Shown: piece after piece, positions 35,759 to 44,387 of the stretch | How positions within the stretch are numbered: position 1 is the first letter of the stretch | How the letters are laid out: the number at the start of each line of letters is the position of its first letter | Assembly: GCF_001299475.1 (NCBI RefSeq) | Contig: NZ_CYUJ01000002.1 | Span: 778,258-842,257, forward strand | Reading direction: 5' to 3' | Length of the DNA stretch: 64,000 nucleotides | DNA from: Neofamilia massiliensis | GTDB lineage: Bacteria > Bacillota > Clostridia > Tissierellales > Peptoniphilaceae | Position numbers and translations under genes: made by a program | The notes under the pieces: model-generated | Told to the model about the DNA's origin: nothing | Seen by the model: only the letters and a program-made list of their open reading frames with translations | Databases searched by the model: none

Positions 35759-37075
35759 ATGATTAATAACATTAGTTTTTCTGGTGGAGTTCACATGAAT
35801 GAATATAAAGAATTCAGTGAAAAACAACCAATAGAAAAACAAAATTTACCAGAATTTGTTCATATACCTGTCTTACAAGGTACTGGTGTAGCCTGTGAGC
35901 CACTTGTAAAAAAAGGAGATACAGTAAAAAAAGGACAATTGATTGGTAGTTGTGAAGCTAGTTATTCTAGTAGTGTACATGCTAGTATTTCAGGTACAGT
36001 TGTAGATATAAAAGAAATGTTTACAGCTGAAGGAAAAAAAGTTTCATGTATAAGCATAGAAAATGACGGCACTGAGGATGAAGTAGTTTATGAAACAAAA
36101 AATCGCGATGGTGAAGTTGATCCAAAAGAGCTAGTCCAAGTAGCCAAAGACGCAGGCATTATAGGAATGGGTGGCGGTGGCTTTCCTTTTAACGTAAAAT
36201 TAAATGGAGCCATAGGAAAGGGAGTAGATTCTATTTTAGCTAATGGAGCTGAATGTGAACCTTTCTTAACTTCTGATCACAGAACAATGGTAGAACATCC
36301 AGAAGATGTTATAAAGGGTGTAGCCTTAGTAGTAGATGCCCTAAATGCTGACGCTGGGTACATAGCAGTTGAAGATAATAAGCCAGATGCTATTGACTTA
36401 TTAGATAAGACTGCTTCAGATTTTGAAAAAATTACAGTTGCTAGTATGATAACCAAATATCCACAAGGTGACTCAGCTAGAGTTATTGACTCTGTTTTAA
36501 ATAGAAAGGTACCTATTGGAGAAAGAAGTGGATCTGTTAATGCTTTTGTTTCAAATGTTGGAACTTTTAAAGCCTTAGCTGATGCATATTATAATGGCAA
36601 ACCTTCAATTGAAAGAGTAATTTCAGTTACTGGCCCAGGAGTTGCTAATCCAAAAAATATTTTAGCAAAAGTAGGAACTCCAGTTATTGACCTTATCAAT
36701 CAATGTGGTGGCTTTAAAGGTGATGTTGTGGCTGTTATTTCTGGCGGACCAATGTCTGGTCATCAAATTTTTGACTTAGACAGTCCTGTTACTAAATCCA
36801 TTACAGGAATAGTAGTTTTAACAAGAGAATATATGGACTTTAGAGATCCAACACCTTGTATTAAATGCGATAGGTGTATACATGCATGCCCAGTAAAATT
36901 AAATCCACAAGTTTTAGAAAAAGCTATAAGAAAAGAAAATTTTGACATGGCCAAAAAACTTCACGTTGAAGAATGTATTCAATGTGGATCTTGTTCATTT
37001 GTGTGCCCTGCAAAAAGACATTTAGCTGAATCTATTAAGCGTGCGATTAATGAAATTTGGGCTAGAGGAAATTAA
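35759..37075 (+). CDS. rnfC: Rnf complex subunit RnfC
   Basis: Peripheral NADH-binding subunit of the ferredoxin:NAD+ oxidoreductase. The 438 residues include the barrel-sandwich domain (about 40-105), the flavin/NADH region GMGGGGFPFNVKL near 135, an SLBB-like segment, and two [4Fe-4S] motifs, CIKCDRCIHACP and CIQCGSCSFVCP, near the C-terminus. First gene of rnfCDGEAB. GAGGTG ribosome site eight bases before the ATG. Confidence 0.96.
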   Translation: MINNISFSGGVHMNEYKEFSEKQPIEKQNLPEFVHIPVLQGTGVACEPLVKKGDTVKKGQLIGSCEASYSSSVHASISGTVVDIKEMFTAEGKKVSCISIENDGTEDEVVYETKNRDGEVDPKELVQVAKDAGIIGMGGGGFPFNVKLNGAIGKGVDSILANGAECEPFLTSDHRTMVEHPEDVIKGVALVVDALNADAGYIAVEDNKPDAIDLLDKTASDFEKITVASMITKYPQGDSARVIDSVLNRKVPIGERSGSVNAFVSNVGTFKALADAYYNGKPSIERVISVTGPGVANPKNILAKVGTPVIDLINQCGGFKGDVVAVISGGPMSGHQIFDLDSPVTKSITGIVVLTREYMDFRDPTPCIKCDRCIHACPVKLNPQVLEKAIRKENFDMAKKLHVEECIQCGSCSFVCPAKRHLAESIKRAINEIWARGN

Positions 37076-37088
37076 TTGGAGGTTAGAT

Positions 37089-38057
37089 ATGGAAAATAAA
37101 GATTTAAATACAAATCAAAGTGTCCAACCAAAACTTGACATATATAGTTATCCTTATGTAAAGAGTAAAGAATCAACTAAAAGCCTAATGAAAAAAGTTA
37201 TTATTGCTTTATTGCCAGCAATTTTAGCAAGTTTATATTTTTTTAGACTTGATGCCATTAAAGTAATATTAATATCAGTTGCATCTTGCGTTTTCTTTGA
37301 ATATATTATGCAAAAAGCTTCAAAGAAACCTATTAGAATAGGAGACTTGTCAGCTGTTGTAACAGGCCTGTTACTTGCAATGAATTTACCAGCTTCAGTG
37401 CCTTTTTGGCTACCAATATTTGGCGGTTTTTTTGCAATTGTAATAGTTAAAGAAAGTTTTGGTGGCATTGGTAACAATTTTATAAACCCAGCTTTAGGAG
37501 CTAGAGCTTTACTTATGGCTTCTTGGGGAAATCTAATGACTAGCTATACATGGCCAGTCTCACTAACTGACTCACTAAGTGGACCAACTCCTCTTGGAGT
37601 TTTAAAAGAAGGTACTGGATCTTTACCATCACTTGTAGACATGGCTATAGGTAGAGTAGGTGGAGTTATTGGTGAAACATCAGCTATTTTATTACTTGTT
37701 GGTGGGCTTTATTTAATAATTACAAAAGTAATTGATTGGAAAATCCCTGTAATATTTATACTCTCAACAGGAATAATGTTGCCAATTTTAGGTGTATCAA
37801 TTGAATTAATTCCTTGGCACTTACTAGGAGGCGGTTTATTTTTAGGAGCCTTCTTTATGGCAACTGACTATGTTACTATTCCAACAAGTGACTTAGGCAA
37901 AATAATATTTGCTGTGGGATGTGGTGTATTAACAGCCTTAATAAGAGTTTTAGGTAACATGCCTGAAGGTGTATCTTATGCTATTTTAATTATGAATGTG
38001 TTTACACCATTAATAGATAAATATATCCAACCTAAAGTATTTGGGGAGGTAAAATAG
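37089..38057 (+). CDS. rnfD: Rnf complex subunit RnfD
   Basis: Integral membrane subunit with about ten membrane segments and one covalent FMN. The SGPTPLG sequence (Thr near 167) matches the flavinylation motif SG-x-T that ApbE modifies. An in-frame start at 37041 inside rnfC is rejected: GGAGG at 37078-37082 fits ATG 37089, giving 322 residues. It is one base from rnfG. Confidence 0.95.
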   Translation: MENKDLNTNQSVQPKLDIYSYPYVKSKESTKSLMKKVIIALLPAILASLYFFRLDAIKVILISVASCVFFEYIMQKASKKPIRIGDLSAVVTGLLLAMNLPASVPFWLPIFGGFFAIVIVKESFGGIGNNFINPALGARALLMASWGNLMTSYTWPVSLTDSLSGPTPLGVLKEGTGSLPSLVDMAIGRVGGVIGETSAILLLVGGLYLIITKVIDWKIPVIFILSTGIMLPILGVSIELIPWHLLGGGLFLGAFFMATDYVTIPTSDLGKIIFAVGCGVLTALIRVLGNMPEGVSYAILIMNVFTPLIDKYIQPKVFGEVK

Positions 38058-38633
38058 ATGAAAGAATATTTAAGATTAGGATTAACACTTTTAATTATTG
38101 CAGCTATTGCTGCAGGAGCCTTGGCGCTATTAAATTCAGTTACAGCTCCTGTAATTGATGAAAATGCAAAACAAGCTTCTTATGCAAAATACTATGAAGT
38201 ATTAGGCGAAGGTGTTGAAATCAATGAACTTGATCCAGAAGAGTTAGCAAGTATTCAAAATGACCATCCAAAAATTTTATCAGTCTTAGACTATAAAAAA
38301 GATGGAGAAGTTGCTGGATATATATTCACTACAACATCAAATGGTTATGGTGGAGCAATGGAAAATGCTATTATGATAAACGTCGATGGATCAATTGCTG
38401 GTTATAGAAACTTAAGCAATGGAGAAACACCAGGATTTGGCGCCGCTATTAGTGAAGAATCATACTATAATAGATTTGATGGAAAATCTGTTGCTGATGC
38501 TGACTCACTAGTTTTAGGTACTGGTAGTGATAATGCAATTGAAGCTATTTCAGGTGCAACTATTTCTTCAAATGCTGTACTTGATGGACTAAATGAAGCT
38601 GTTGCTGCATTTAAAGCTAATTATCAAAATTAA
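38058..38633 (+). CDS. rnfG: Rnf complex subunit RnfG
   Basis: 191 residues: one N-terminal membrane helix (about 7-28) and an extracytoplasmic FMN-binding domain. The ApbE target motif SGATISSNAV has its Thr at 168. It passes electrons between RnfD and the rest of the complex. A GGGGAGG ribosome site lies in the end of rnfD. Confidence 0.96.
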   Translation: MKEYLRLGLTLLIIAAIAAGALALLNSVTAPVIDENAKQASYAKYYEVLGEGVEINELDPEELASIQNDHPKILSVLDYKKDGEVAGYIFTTTSNGYGGAMENAIMINVDGSIAGYRNLSNGETPGFGAAISEESYYNRFDGKSVADADSLVLGTGSDNAIEAISGATISSNAVLDGLNEAVAAFKANYQN

Positions 38634-38648
38634 TTAAGGAGGATTAAA

Positions 38649-39245
38649 ATGAATTTATGGAAAGTCTTTAAAGACGGTATATTTAAAAATAATCCTATCC
38701 TTATTCAATTAATAGGATTATGTTCAGTACTTGCTGTAACAACGAGTGTTATTAACTCATTATCTATGGGTGTTGCTGTAACCTTTGTTGCTGCTATGTC
38801 TAATATGGTAGTTTCTGCAATAAGAAAAATAACTCCAAATAAAATTCGTATTCCAATTTTTATAGTTGTTATTGCAACCTTCGTTACAGTTGTACAAATG
38901 GTATTAAATGCCTATGCTATTGATATTTACAACTCCCTTGGTATTTTCCTTCCACTTATAGTTGTAAACTGTTTGATCTTAGGTAGGGCAGAAGGTTTTG
39001 CTTATAAAAATAAGGTTATCCCATCTCTTATTGACGGTTTAGGTGCTGGTGTAGGTTACACACTTGCGGTTTTAGTTATGGGTGTAATAAGAGAGCTATT
39101 TGGTTCTGGAACTCTTTTTGGTATGCCAATTCTTCCTGATGCTATTCCAAAAATTGGTGTACTAGTTGCACCAGCTGGAGCTTTTATAACCTTAGGTTAC
39201 TTCATTGCTTTATTTAAACATCTTGTTAATAAGAAAATGGCATAG
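38649..39245 (+). CDS. rnfE: Rnf complex subunit RnfE
   Basis: 198 residues with six membrane segments, homologous to RnfA and NqrD. Polar and acidic residues in the helices (LPLIVVNCLILGRAEGFAYK) are conserved in the Rnf/Nqr ion path, with a Cys for the membrane iron-sulfur site shared with RnfA. Ribosome site AAGGAGG. Confidence 0.95.
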   Translation: MNLWKVFKDGIFKNNPILIQLIGLCSVLAVTTSVINSLSMGVAVTFVAAMSNMVVSAIRKITPNKIRIPIFIVVIATFVTVVQMVLNAYAIDIYNSLGIFLPLIVVNCLILGRAEGFAYKNKVIPSLIDGLGAGVGYTLAVLVMGVIRELFGSGTLFGMPILPDAIPKIGVLVAPAGAFITLGYFIALFKHLVNKKMA

Positions 39246-39254
39246 GAGGTAAAA

Positions 39255-39830
39255 ATGAAAACTATTATCACAATTTTAGTATCAACTATACTAGTAGATA
39301 ACTATATATTTGCTAAATTTTTAGGTATTTGTCCATTTTTAGGTGTATCATCTAAAACAGAAACTGCAACTGGTATGGGCCTTGCCGTAACTTTTGTAGT
39401 TGTATTAGCTTCAATTATTACTTGGCTATTACAGACATTTGTATTAAATAAATTTGGAATTGAATATTTACAAACAATAGTATTTATATTAGTTATTGCA
39501 TCTTTAGTACAATTTGTTGAAATGGCTATTAAAAAACTAAGTCCATCACTTTATACTGCAATGGGAGTTTTCTTACCTCTTATTACAACTAACTGTATGG
39601 TACTTGGTGTAGCTGTACTTAACATTACTCAAGAATACAATCTATTTGAAACAATTATTAATGGTTTAGGAGCATCTCTTGGATTCTTTTTAGCTCTTAT
39701 GCTAATGGCATGTTTAAGAGAGCAATTAGAATTAGCAGATGTGCCAAAATCACTACAAGGAGTTCCTATTGCGCTAATTTCTGCAGGACTAATGGCTTTA
39801 GCCTTTAGCGGCTTTGCAGGATTGGTATAG
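39255..39830 (+). CDS. rnfA: Rnf complex subunit RnfA
   Basis: 191 residues, six membrane segments, paralogue of RnfE with inverted topology. The DNYIFAKFLGICPFLGVS and FLPLITTNCMVLGVAV segments are the RnfA signature and carry the Cys of the RnfA/E iron-sulfur centre. AGGAGG ribosome site in the nine-base gap after rnfE. Confidence 0.96.
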   Translation: MKTIITILVSTILVDNYIFAKFLGICPFLGVSSKTETATGMGLAVTFVVVLASIITWLLQTFVLNKFGIEYLQTIVFILVIASLVQFVEMAIKKLSPSLYTAMGVFLPLITTNCMVLGVAVLNITQEYNLFETIINGLGASLGFFLALMLMACLREQLELADVPKSLQGVPIALISAGLMALAFSGFAGLV

Positions 39831-39843
39831 GAGGAGGTAAATA

Positions 39844-40665
39844 ATGGAAACAATATTAATACCTGTTGTTGCTTTAGGATTAATTGGAGGAATTTTTGGA
39901 ATAATTCTCCAATTTGCATCAACTGTGTTCTACGTTGAAGAAGACCCAAGAGTTACTGAAGTTACTGATGCTCTTCCAGGGGCAAACTGTGGAGCTTGTG
40001 GTTTCCCAGGTTGTGCTGGTCTTGCCAATGCAATTGTAGAAGGAAGTGCACCTGTTACTGCATGTCCAGTTGGTGGTCAACCTACTGCTGAACATGTAGC
40101 TCAAATAATGGGTGTTCAAGCTGGAGCAATGGAAAAGAATGTTGCAGTTGTAAAATGCAACGGTGACTGTGACAAGGCAAGTAATAAATTTGACTTTGTT
40201 GGAATTGAAGACTGTAGGACAATGAACCTTTATTATGAAGGTAACAAAGCATGTAGTTATGGCTGTATGGGTGGAGGAACTTGTCAAAAAGTTTGTGCCT
40301 TTGGAGCTATTGAAATGGTTAATGGCATTGCCGTAATTAATAAAGAAAAATGCACAGCATGTAATAAATGCGTTGAAGTTTGTCCTAAACATCTAATTGA
40401 ATTAATTCCTTATTCAGCTCAAACTGTTATTAAATGTAATTCTCACGATGCTGGTAAGGATGTTAAGGATTATTGCCAAGTTGGATGTATTGGATGTAGA
40501 ATTTGTGTAAAATCCTGTCCTGAACAAACAATTACATTTGATGACAAGTTAGCTAAAATTGATTATTCTGGATGTGTTAACTGTGGAGTTTGCGTAGAAA
40601 AATGTCCTAAGAAAACAATTCATGCAGAATATACAATTGCAAAAGAAGAAGTACAAGCAGAATAA
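39844..40665 (+). CDS. rnfB: Rnf complex subunit RnfB
   Basis: Ferredoxin-interacting entry subunit. The 273 residues start with a membrane helix, then the CGACGFPGCAGL...C cluster motif, followed by a series of ferredoxin-type Cys motifs (CTACNKCVEVCP, CIGCRICVKSCP, CVNCGVCVEKCP), each for a [4Fe-4S]. Last gene of the operon; a terminator follows 18 bases later. Confidence 0.97.
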   Translation: METILIPVVALGLIGGIFGIILQFASTVFYVEEDPRVTEVTDALPGANCGACGFPGCAGLANAIVEGSAPVTACPVGGQPTAEHVAQIMGVQAGAMEKNVAVVKCNGDCDKASNKFDFVGIEDCRTMNLYYEGNKACSYGCMGGGTCQKVCAFGAIEMVNGIAVINKEKCTACNKCVEVCPKHLIELIPYSAQTVIKCNSHDAGKDVKDYCQVGCIGCRICVKSCPEQTITFDDKLAKIDYSGCVNCGVCVEKCPKKTIHAEYTIAKEEVQAE

Positions 40666-40683
40666 TTTCATATTTTATAGAAA

Positions 40684-40712
40684 AGAGAGTGATGAAAATT
40701 CACTCTTTTTTT
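40684..40712 (+). terminator. Intrinsic terminator of the rnf operon
   Basis: AGAGTGA (40686-40692) pairs with TCACTCT (40700-40706), extended by a G-T and A-T pairs, with a seven-base loop and a run of eight or more T. Confidence 0.85.
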
Positions 40713-40743
40713 TACTAAGATTTTTTAGTTTCTTCTGTACTTA

Positions 40744-40752
40744 TGGTATAAT
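40744..40752 (+). promoter_or_regulatory. Extended -10 promoter immediately before the NusG-II gene
   Basis: TGGTATAAT at 40744-40752 is a perfect extended -10. Transcription should begin seven to eight bases downstream, at about 40759-40760, the position of the ATG at 40760. The -35 region (TTTAGT or TTAGTT) is weak. Confidence 0.6.
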
Positions 40753-40759
40753 AAGAAAT

Positions 40760-41164
40760 ATGAAAAATGTATTAAAAATTGGAGATTTCTTATTGATATT
40801 AGCTATTCTAATATGTAGTTTTGGAATCTTTTTTATTTCAAAAAATAAATTGAATCAAGAAGATTTTACAGGTAAAAAATATGCTTCGATTCAAGTAAAT
40901 GGTAAAGAAATAAAGAGAGTTGAAATAAATAAAAATAATGCTGGTTATAAATATAGCGTTGATACTGAATATGGTCACAACCTACTAGAGTTTACAAAAG
41001 ATGGTGTAAAGAGTATAGAAGCTTCATGTCCTGATAAGATCGATATTAAACAAGGTCTTATTACTAAACCAGGAGAAATAATTGTTTGCCTTCCTAATAG
41101 ACTAGTAGTAGAAATTATTTCTGACTCTAATAATGATGTTAATGAAATTGATGTGGTAAATTAA
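40760..41164 (+). CDS. NusG domain II-containing membrane-anchored protein
   Basis: 134 residues: N-terminal membrane segment (about 8-27), then a domain with the NusG-II pattern (ASIQVNGKEIKRVEI, IEASCPDKIDIKQGLITKPGEIIVCLPNRLVVEI). In clostridia it travels with the Gx transporter gene and often near apbE or rnf. Function unknown, perhaps redox or flavin related. In-frame codons run back to 40622 but cross the rnf terminator and promoter, so ATG 40760 is the start. No Shine-Dalgarno is visible. Confidence 0.82.
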   Translation: MKNVLKIGDFLLILAILICSFGIFFISKNKLNQEDFTGKKYASIQVNGKEIKRVEINKNNAGYKYSVDTEYGHNLLEFTKDGVKSIEASCPDKIDIKQGLITKPGEIIVCLPNRLVVEIISDSNNDVNEIDVVN

Positions 41165-41165
41165 T

Positions 41166-41693
41166 ATGAAAAATACAAAAAAACTCGTTTTAATATCCTT
41201 GCTTGGAAGTTTAGGAGCTATTATAGGTTTATTTGAACAAATGATGCCATTACCTTTTATGGTACCAGGATTTAGACTTGGTTTTTCAAATATCGTTGTT
41301 TTAGTTGGTTTAATATCCTTTGGCTATAAAAGTGGTTTTGTAATTAGTTTACTAAAAAGTATATTATTAATGCTGTTAAGTGGAAATGTTTCTAGTTTTA
41401 TTTATAGCTTTTCAGGAGCTTTTTTATCAGCATGCGCTATGATAATGGGACTAAAATTTGGGAAAAAATTTTTTTCCTTAATAGGAATATCTATACTTGG
41501 ATCATCTTTTCATAATATAGCCCAGGTCGCTGTATCGTCTATTATTCTAAACAATATAATGATGTTTTCTTATTTGTCAATTTTATTAATTATTGGAATT
41601 TTTACAGGATTTTTTGTAGGTTTAAGTTCTAATTATATTTGTAAAAACTTAGAAAGCATTATTGACCTAGAAAATAAGGAATGGATTTTATGA
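41166..41693 (+). CDS. Gx transporter family protein (Hpre_diP_synt_I)
   Basis: 175 residues with five or six membrane segments, beginning ISLLGSLGAIIGLFEQMMPLPF and followed by PGFRLGFSNIVVL, the signature of the family once named heptaprenyl diphosphate synthase component I. It is now viewed as a probable small-molecule transporter. One base after the NusG-II gene. The stop overlaps the maf start (ATGA). Confidence 0.85.
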   Translation: MKNTKKLVLISLLGSLGAIIGLFEQMMPLPFMVPGFRLGFSNIVVLVGLISFGYKSGFVISLLKSILLMLLSGNVSSFIYSFSGAFLSACAMIMGLKFGKKFFSLIGISILGSSFHNIAQVAVSSIILNNIMMFSYLSILLIIGIFTGFFVGLSSNYICKNLESIIDLENKEWIL

Positions 41694-42262
41694 AAATAAT
41701 TTTAGCCTCTAAATCACCAAGAAGAAAAGAAATTTTAAAACTATTTATCGATGATTTTGAAATAATAAAGACTCAAGTTGATGAAACTTTTAATTACGAT
41801 TATGACATTATAACTAATTCTATGTCAATTAGCAGGAAAAAAGCTGCCTCTTTGGAACTTGATTCTAATAGCATAGTTATTTCTGCAGATACAATAGTTC
41901 TATGTAATAATAAGGTTTTAGGAAAGGCAAGGTCTTCGGAATTGGCTTTTAAAGAGTTAAAGGAACTAAGCGGAAGAACTCATCAAGTTCTTACTTCTTT
42001 TTCTATTAAATCTAAGACTAAAACTGTAGTAGACTATGAAATCACTAATGTTACTTTTAAAAATCTAACTGACGAAGATCTATGGTCATATATTAATACT
42101 GGAGAATGGGAAGACAAGGCAGGATCTTATGCTATACAAGGAAAGGGATCTGCACTTATAAAAAGTATTAAGGGAGATTATTTTAATGTAGTTGGCCTTC
42201 CTATTAGTAAGATTAAAGACTATTTGAAAAATTATTTTAATTTAGATTTATTAAGGAGCTAG
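41690..42262 (+). CDS. maf: Maf family nucleoside triphosphate pyrophosphatase
   Basis: House-cleaning pyrophosphatase for dTTP/UTP or modified nucleotides, 190 residues. It opens with the signature ASKSPRRKEIL, followed by SADTIV and the QGKGS segment (AGSYAIQGKGSALI). An ATG at 41681 is in frame but sits on top of the AAGGA ribosome site, so ATG 41690 is chosen. radC follows in the order common to clostridia. Confidence 0.92.
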   Translation: MKIILASKSPRRKEILKLFIDDFEIIKTQVDETFNYDYDIITNSMSISRKKAASLELDSNSIVISADTIVLCNNKVLGKARSSELAFKELKELSGRTHQVLTSFSIKSKTKTVVDYEITNVTFKNLTDEDLWSYINTGEWEDKAGSYAIQGKGSALIKSIKGDYFNVVGLPISKIKDYLKNYFNLDLLRS

Positions 42263-42263
42263 T

Positions 42264-42977
42264 ATGTACAAAAATAAAATTAAAGACATGCCTGAAGATA
42301 TGAGACCTCAAGAAAAGCTTCTCCTTCATGGACCTAAATATTTATCTAATGCAGAGCTAATAGCTCTAATAATCAGAACAGGAAGCAAAGATAAAAGTTC
42401 CATTGAGATTTCCCAAGAATTGATAGATAAGGGTAAGAGCCTTGCAAACACTCATGACGAATATTTTGGCCTTAAGTTTTTAGTAAATGCCAGTGTAGAA
42501 GATCTTATGGAAGTTTCTGGAATTGGTCATTCAAAGGCCTGTATGGTTCAAGCTGCTATAGAATTAGGTAGAAGAACCTTTAGAGATAGTGCTTTTACAA
42601 AAGAGAAAATCAATGAAACACATATTCTTCCAAATTTAGTTATGAATGATATGAGATATCTTACTGAAGAAGAATTTCGAATAGCTATATTAAATACAAA
42701 AAAAGAGCTAGAATACTTAGAACTTATTTCAATAGGTTCAGTAGATAAAACTATAGTTGAACCTAGAGATGTATTTCAAAAAGCTATAAGAAGAAATGCG
42801 CACACAATTATACTCCTACATAATCATCCAAGTGGAGATCCAAGACCTAGTATCCAAGATATTAATATTACTGAGAGACTAAAATCAGCAGGAAAGCTTA
42901 TTGGGATTGAAGTTATTGACCACGTAATTATTGGAGATGGAGTTTATTATTCATTTTTAGAAGAAGGAATTTTTTAA
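42264..42977 (+). CDS. radC: RadC (YsxA) JAB-domain protein
   Basis: 237 residues: an N-terminal helix-hairpin-helix region (LLLHGPKYLSNAELIALIIRTG; VSGIGHSKA) and a C-terminal JAMM/MPN metalloprotease-like domain with HNHPSGDPRPSIQD giving the HxH...D zinc site. The DNA repair role once proposed is not supported in most species. The stop overlaps the mreC start (TAATG). mreB, usually between radC and mreC, is absent. Confidence 0.94.
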   Translation: MYKNKIKDMPEDMRPQEKLLLHGPKYLSNAELIALIIRTGSKDKSSIEISQELIDKGKSLANTHDEYFGLKFLVNASVEDLMEVSGIGHSKACMVQAAIELGRRTFRDSAFTKEKINETHILPNLVMNDMRYLTEEEFRIAILNTKKELEYLELISIGSVDKTIVEPRDVFQKAIRRNAHTIILLHNHPSGDPRPSIQDINITERLKSAGKLIGIEVIDHVIIGDGVYYSFLEEGIF

Positions 42978-43828
42978 TGGGAGAAAACTATAAAAGATAC
43001 AAAGAAAGACTTATAATTTCTTTAATAATAATTTGCCTAATGATTTTTATAGGCTTTAGTGAAAAAGGAAAAAAATCTATCGATACTGTTGAGAGGTTTA
43101 TTGGCGATATAATCAGCCCAGTAGTTGCTGTAACTTCAAAAAGTGTAAATGCAGTTTCTTCTACTGCAAAATCAATATTAAATATTCCATCACTAATGTC
43201 TGAAAACAAAACTTTAAAAGAAGAAAATATAAAATTGAAAGATGAAAATCTTACTTTAAGTGACATAATTTCAAGAACAGATTATTTGAGAAATGAACAC
43301 GAGCTTCTAAGTAAGACCAATTTTAATATAGTCAAAGCTAGTATCATTGGTAAATCAAATGAACTCAATGATAAGATTTTAATTGACAAGGGCCTTTCTA
43401 GTGGGGTTTCAGTAAATGATACTGTCATAGTAGGAATTCAGTCTAGCGAGAATGTTGTCGTTGAAGGCCTTGTTGGTAAAGTTGAAGAAGTTGGAGATAA
43501 CTTTTCAAAAATATCATTGATAATTGAAGAAAACAACTCACTTTCATTTACAAATGTAAGAACTCAGGATGGGGGAGTTATCAACCAAACTAATGGAGAG
43601 ACATTAGAAGGCTATATGTTTGATAGTCAAAGTGATATTATAGCAGATGATAGGGTTTATACATCTGGTTTAGGAGAGTTATACGCACCTAGAATTTACA
43701 TTGGCAGAGTTTCGAATGTTATAAATGATGAAGAAAATTTAAGAAAAAATATTACAATAGTTCCTGCTGTTGACTTTGATAAGTTAACTAATGTAATGGT
43801 AATTTTAGAGGAAGACTATGGAAATTAA
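42977..43828 (+). CDS. mreC: Rod shape-determining protein MreC
   Basis: 283 residues: an N-terminal membrane helix (about 12-30), a coiled coil (about 72-105: LKEENIKLKDENLTL) and the twin beta-barrel extracellular domain with the NVVVEGLVGKV and APRIYIGRV segments. It organises lateral wall synthesis with MreD and PBP2. The overlaps with radC (1 base) and mreD (11 bases) leave no room for mreB. Confidence 0.92.
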   Translation: MGENYKRYKERLIISLIIICLMIFIGFSEKGKKSIDTVERFIGDIISPVVAVTSKSVNAVSSTAKSILNIPSLMSENKTLKEENIKLKDENLTLSDIISRTDYLRNEHELLSKTNFNIVKASIIGKSNELNDKILIDKGLSSGVSVNDTVIVGIQSSENVVVEGLVGKVEEVGDNFSKISLIIEENNSLSFTNVRTQDGGVINQTNGETLEGYMFDSQSDIIADDRVYTSGLGELYAPRIYIGRVSNVINDEENLRKNITIVPAVDFDKLTNVMVILEEDYGN

Positions 43829-44387
43829 AAAAAATTTGTATAGATTTCGTCATTATTTATATGTGTATTTAATTTTAATAATACAAATTTCTTTAGTAAA
43901 TAATGGTTTATTTTTTTCTTTAAGTCCCAATCTTTTATTAATATACGTCGCCTATATTAGCCAAAAATATTCAAAAAAAACATCCTATGCGGTAGCTTTG
44001 CTAGCTGGAATATTTTATGATGCTTTGTTATCTTCAAACTTTGGGGTTCGTGCTTTAGTATTTTTTGTGATAGCAATTTTAATCAATAAAATATCCGAGT
44101 ATGTTTTTTCAGAAAATTTTAGGACTAGTATTTTGTACACTTCAGCAAGTATACTTGTTTATAATGTAATGATATATGTAATTTATTATTTTTTATCTTA
44201 CAAGGTGAATTTTTCTGATGTTATCTATAATTTCTTCTCTGCAAATACTTTGTTGTCTATACTAATATTTTATATATTTGGGAATTGTTTATTTAGAGAT
44301 CCATTAGAGAAATATCCAAAGAGTAATAAGCTAAATAAAATTCTAAAATTTAGAAAAGGAAATTCAAGTGAAAGAGATTCAAATTAA
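43818..44387 (+). CDS. mreD: Rod shape-determining protein MreD
   Basis: 189 residues, about five membrane segments; family features include the FFSLSPNLLLIYVAYISQKY start and the GIFYDALLSSNFGVRAL motif. Partner of MreC and PBP2. It overlaps the PBP2 gene by 20 bases at its 3' end. Confidence 0.88.
   Translation: MEIKKNLYRFRHYLYVYLILIIQISLVNNGLFFSLSPNLLLIYVAYISQKYSKKTSYAVALLAGIFYDALLSSNFGVRALVFFVIAILINKISEYVFSENFRTSILYTSASILVYNVMIYVIYYFLSYKVNFSDVIYNFFSANTLLSILIFYIFGNCLFRDPLEKYPKSNKLNKILKFRKGNSSERDSN

Noticed and set aside
40622-40759. N-terminal extension of the NusG-II frame
   Set aside because: It lies over the end of rnfB, the rnf terminator and the predicted promoter; the protein begins at ATG 40760.
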